From positions 1 through 6,415 of the forward strand of contig JAJZHS010000150.1 of NCBI GenBank assembly GCA_021798395.1: a DNA stretch of 6,415 bases, read 5' to 3'. Under the pieces are notes generated by a model, which was not told where the DNA came from, did not search any database, and worked only from the letters and a program-made list of their open reading frames with translations. Below are positions 4,968-6,415 of this stretch, piece by piece; the stretch's first letter is position 1; each line of letters begins with the position of its first letter. The stretch comes from Pseudomonadota bacterium. GTDB lineage: Bacteria > Pseudomonadota > Gammaproteobacteria > Burkholderiales > Burkholderiaceae_C. The position numbers and the translations under genes are program-made.

Positions 4968-6170
4968 CTATTGCTGCACGACGGCGTAGCCGCGCAGGCC
5001 CAGCGCGGCCAGCCTGGCGCGCAGCGCGTGGTCCGGTTGCGGCGCCGGCAGCGGCCCGATCTGCACCCGCCAGAACGTTTCGCCGCGCACCATTCCGGGA
5101 ACGATGACGACGCGCGCGATTCCGGCCGCGCGCAAGCGGTCGCGCTCGGCCAGGGCGTTGCCCTGCGCGGTGAACGCGCCCGTCTGCAGGTAGTCCTGCG
5201 CGCGCTGGTTCGACATCGGCGCGATGCCGCCGGACGCGCCCGCCGCGGACACGGGCAGCGCCGAGCTGGCCGCGGCCGCCGGCGCGCCGGGGACCACGTT
5301 CGCGGGCGCGGCGTCTGCGCGCGCGATCAGCGCGTCGAGCGCAGTCTCGCCGCGCTCGGTCGCAGCGGCCGTGACGGGCACGGCGGCAGTGTCGGTCGCG
5401 GTACCCACGGCGTCGGCGGCCCCAGCGACCCCGGAGGAAGCGGAGGAAGCGGAGGAAGCGGAGGAAGCGGAGGAAGCGGAGGAAGCGGAGGAAGCGGAGG
5501 AAGCGGAGGGCGCCGGCAGCGGCTCGGATTGCGGTGGCGGCCCGGCCGGAAGCGCCTGGACCGTCGCGGCGGCGAGGAGCGTGGCCGGTGACGATGCGGG
5601 AAGCGGTGCCGGCACCGTCGGCGGCGGCGCGGGCAGCGCGTCGGGCGCTGGAGCGACGTCCGGCAGCGCGCCCGAACCTGCGGCCAGGGCGACGATGCGC
5701 ACGGAAGCGGTGCCGCTGCGCGTGACCCCGAGCGCCAGCGCGGCGCCGTACGACAGATCCATGATGCGGCTGTCGACGAACGGGCCGCGGTCGTTGACCA
5801 GCACGTCGACGCTGCGGCCGTTGTCCAGGTTGGTCACGCGCACGCAAGTCGGCAGCGGCAGCTGTCGGCTGGCCGCGGTGAAGGCGCGCGGGTTGAAGCG
5901 CGTCCCCATCGCGGTGGTCGAGCCGGATTCCCACCCGTACCACGACGCGGTGCCCTCGGTGTCGTAGCCGTCGGCGTCGCGCAGCGGCGTGTAGCTGCGG
6001 CCGAGCACGGTGTAGCGCCGGTTGTACGCGGCGCGCAGGTTCGGTGCCGGAGCCCAGCAATGTCCGCTCGCCAAACCTTCTTCGGGCCGCGGCGCGGACG
6101 CGCAGCCGGCGAGCGCGAGCGCGCCGCACAGCGCGGTGCGGCGCAGGCGGCGCCGTGCAGCGGCCCGCAT
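4968..6170 (-). CDS. rlpA: RlpA-family septal lipoprotein with DPBB and SPOR domains
   Basis: RlpA proteins are outer-membrane lipoproteins recruited by their SPOR domain to denuded septal glycans; the Pseudomonas aeruginosa member is a lytic transglycosylase. This 400-residue product has an Arg-rich N-terminus, a hydrophobic core and a lipobox LAGC with lipidated Cys23. The double-psi beta-barrel spans about 72-160 (GTASWYG, LPLPTCVRVTNLDNGRSV, NDRGPF, RIMDLSYGAA). A low-complexity Ala/Pro/Ser linker (about 162-318) follows, then a SPOR domain (about 322-400). The linker contains eight perfect Ala-Ser-Ser triplets (223-246) encoded by a minisatellite. Relative to the Pseudomonas enzyme, the conserved Glu is Thr90 and the His is Ser101, while Asp127 is kept, so it may lack cleavage activity. 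Cys38 and Cys109 are extra cysteines. ATG 6170 fits the lipobox distance; its ribosome binding site is weak. The gene is monocistronic between a terminator and the argS promoter. Confidence 0.93.
   Translation of the reverse strand: MRAAARRRLRRTALCGALALAGCASAPRPEEGLASGHCWAPAPNLRAAYNRRYTVLGRSYTPLRDADGYDTEGTASWYGWESGSTTAMGTRFNPRAFTAASRQLPLPTCVRVTNLDNGRSVDVLVNDRGPFVDSRIMDLSYGAALALGVTRSGTASVRIVALAAGSGALPDVAPAPDALPAPPPTVPAPLPASSPATLLAAATVQALPAGPPPQSEPLPAPSASSASSASSASSASSASSASSASSGVAGAADAVGTATDTAAVPVTAAATERGETALDALIARADAAPANVVPGAPAAAASSALPVSAAGASGGIAPMSNQRAQDYLQTGAFTAQGNALAERDRLRAAGIARVVIVPGMVRGETFWRVQIGPLPAPQPDHALRARLAALGLRGYAVVQQ
5433..5509. repeat. 9-bp minisatellite, eight perfect copies, inside rlpA
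   Basis: The plus-strand unit GGAGGAAGC is repeated exactly eight times from 5433 to 5504, followed by a partial GGAGG. Read on the minus strand as GCTTCCTCC, each unit encodes Ala-Ser-Ser. The array is a multiple of three, so gain or loss of units keeps rlpA in frame. Its GCT alanine codon contrasts with the GCG/GCC used almost everywhere else in the gene. Confidence 0.98.
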
Positions 6171-6185
6171 CAGCGCGATCCAGGA

Positions 6186-6195
6186 GCATGCATGC
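6186..6195. repeat. 10-bp palindrome upstream of rlpA
   Basis: GCATGCATGC is a perfect palindrome 15 bp upstream of the rlpA start codon, within the 54 bp between that codon and the terminator. It could be an operator half-structure or chance. I found no convincing -35/-10 pair for rlpA in this gap. Confidence 0.4.
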
Positions 6196-6223
6196 CCCGA
6201 TGCTAACTGAGCGCGGCCGGCAA

Positions 6224-6257
6224 GAAAAAGCCCGCCGCGGCCTGGCCGGGCGGGCTT
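6224..6257 (-). terminator. Rho-independent terminator of the gene entering from the right edge
   Basis: On the minus strand AAGCCCGCC (6257-6249) pairs with GGCGGGCTT (6236-6228) as a perfect 9-bp GC-rich stem. An inner CGGC/GCCG stem is possible in the loop. It is followed directly by a run of T residues (6229-6225, read as TTTTT, then C). It begins 29 bp after the stop codon at 6287. This is a classic intrinsic terminator and separates the upstream gene from rlpA. Confidence 0.88.
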
Positions 6258-6286
6258 GCGCGCAGGCGCTGCGTGGCGCCGCTGCG

Positions 6287-6415
6287 TCAGTGGCTGCGGC
6301 CGCGCAGGCGCCGGATCGCAGCCAGTTGCGCGGCGAGCATCGCCAGTTCGCCTTCGACCACCGCGATGTCCTGCGACTCCTTGGCGTGGGCGCGGTTCTC
6401 CTGCGCCGCCTTCAG
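6287..6415 (-). CDS. C-terminal 42 codons of an unidentified helical protein (cut by window edge)
   Basis: An open frame runs in from the right edge and stops at TGA 6289-6287, followed 29 bp later by an intrinsic terminator. The tail reads LKAAQENRAHAKESQDIAVV, then EGELAMLAAQLAAIRRLRGR and SH. It is rich in Ala, Glu, Gln and Leu with no proline or cysteine, so it is probably one continuous amphipathic helix or coiled coil ending in a basic stretch. GC-rich third positions and the properly placed terminator support it as a real gene end. I do not recognise the family from this fragment and assign no function. Confidence 0.65.
   Translation of the reverse strand: MKAAQENRAHAKESQDIAVVEGELAMLAAQLAAIRRLRGRSH

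Noticed and set aside
5433..5509. The repeat array as a CRISPR or a coding Glu-Glu-Ala / Gly-Gly-Ser repeat on the plus strand
   Set aside because: Units are 9 bp with no spacers, and the plus-strand frames are shadows of rlpA.
4894..6189. A 431-codon minus-strand frame overlapping rlpA
   Set aside because: It is the shifted frame of rlpA, extremely Arg-rich, with no domain; the minisatellite reads there as a low-complexity Leu/Arg/Phe repeat.

Overview
The window is a compact, very GC-rich (roughly 70% by eye) chromosomal segment from a proteobacterium, most likely a betaproteobacterium of the order Burkholderiales. The pointers are the argS / SPOR-protein / dsbA order, the lptA-lptB-rpoN order, and third codon positions that are almost always G or C. 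It looks like core chromosome: I see no insertion sequence, phage gene, tRNA, rRNA or CRISPR array. All genes read on the minus strand, so transcription runs from high to low coordinates.

In transcription order: (1) the last 42 codons of an unidentified helix-rich protein enter from the right edge and end at a strong intrinsic terminator (6224-6257). (2) rlpA (4968-6170) encodes a lipoprotein with a double-psi beta-barrel and a SPOR domain. It carries a perfect 9-bp minisatellite in its linker and lacks two of the three residues linked to lytic transglycosylase activity in Pseudomonas. (3) After about 107 bp with a likely promoter come argS (arginyl-tRNA synthetase), a membrane-anchored FtsN-like SPOR protein, and dsbA (periplasmic thiol oxidoreductase). 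These are closely spaced and probably form one transcription unit. (4) A 109-bp gap holds two back-to-back perfect hairpins and then a good sigma-70-type promoter whose start point would lie only a few bases before the lptA start codon. (5) lptA and lptB (lipopolysaccharide transport) and the start of rpoN (sigma-54) follow. A 15-codon ORF bridges lptA and lptB, and lptB and rpoN overlap by 4 bp.

Most of the products act at the envelope: RlpA and the FtsN-like protein at septal peptidoglycan, DsbA in periplasmic disulfide formation, LptA and LptB in LPS export. Nothing here is a clear new multi-gene system. The points most worth checking are the predicted loss of catalytic residues in RlpA, the in-frame minisatellite, the separation of lptA-lptB from lptC together with a promoter suited to a near-leaderless lptA mRNA, and the double stop/start overlap between lptA and lptB.
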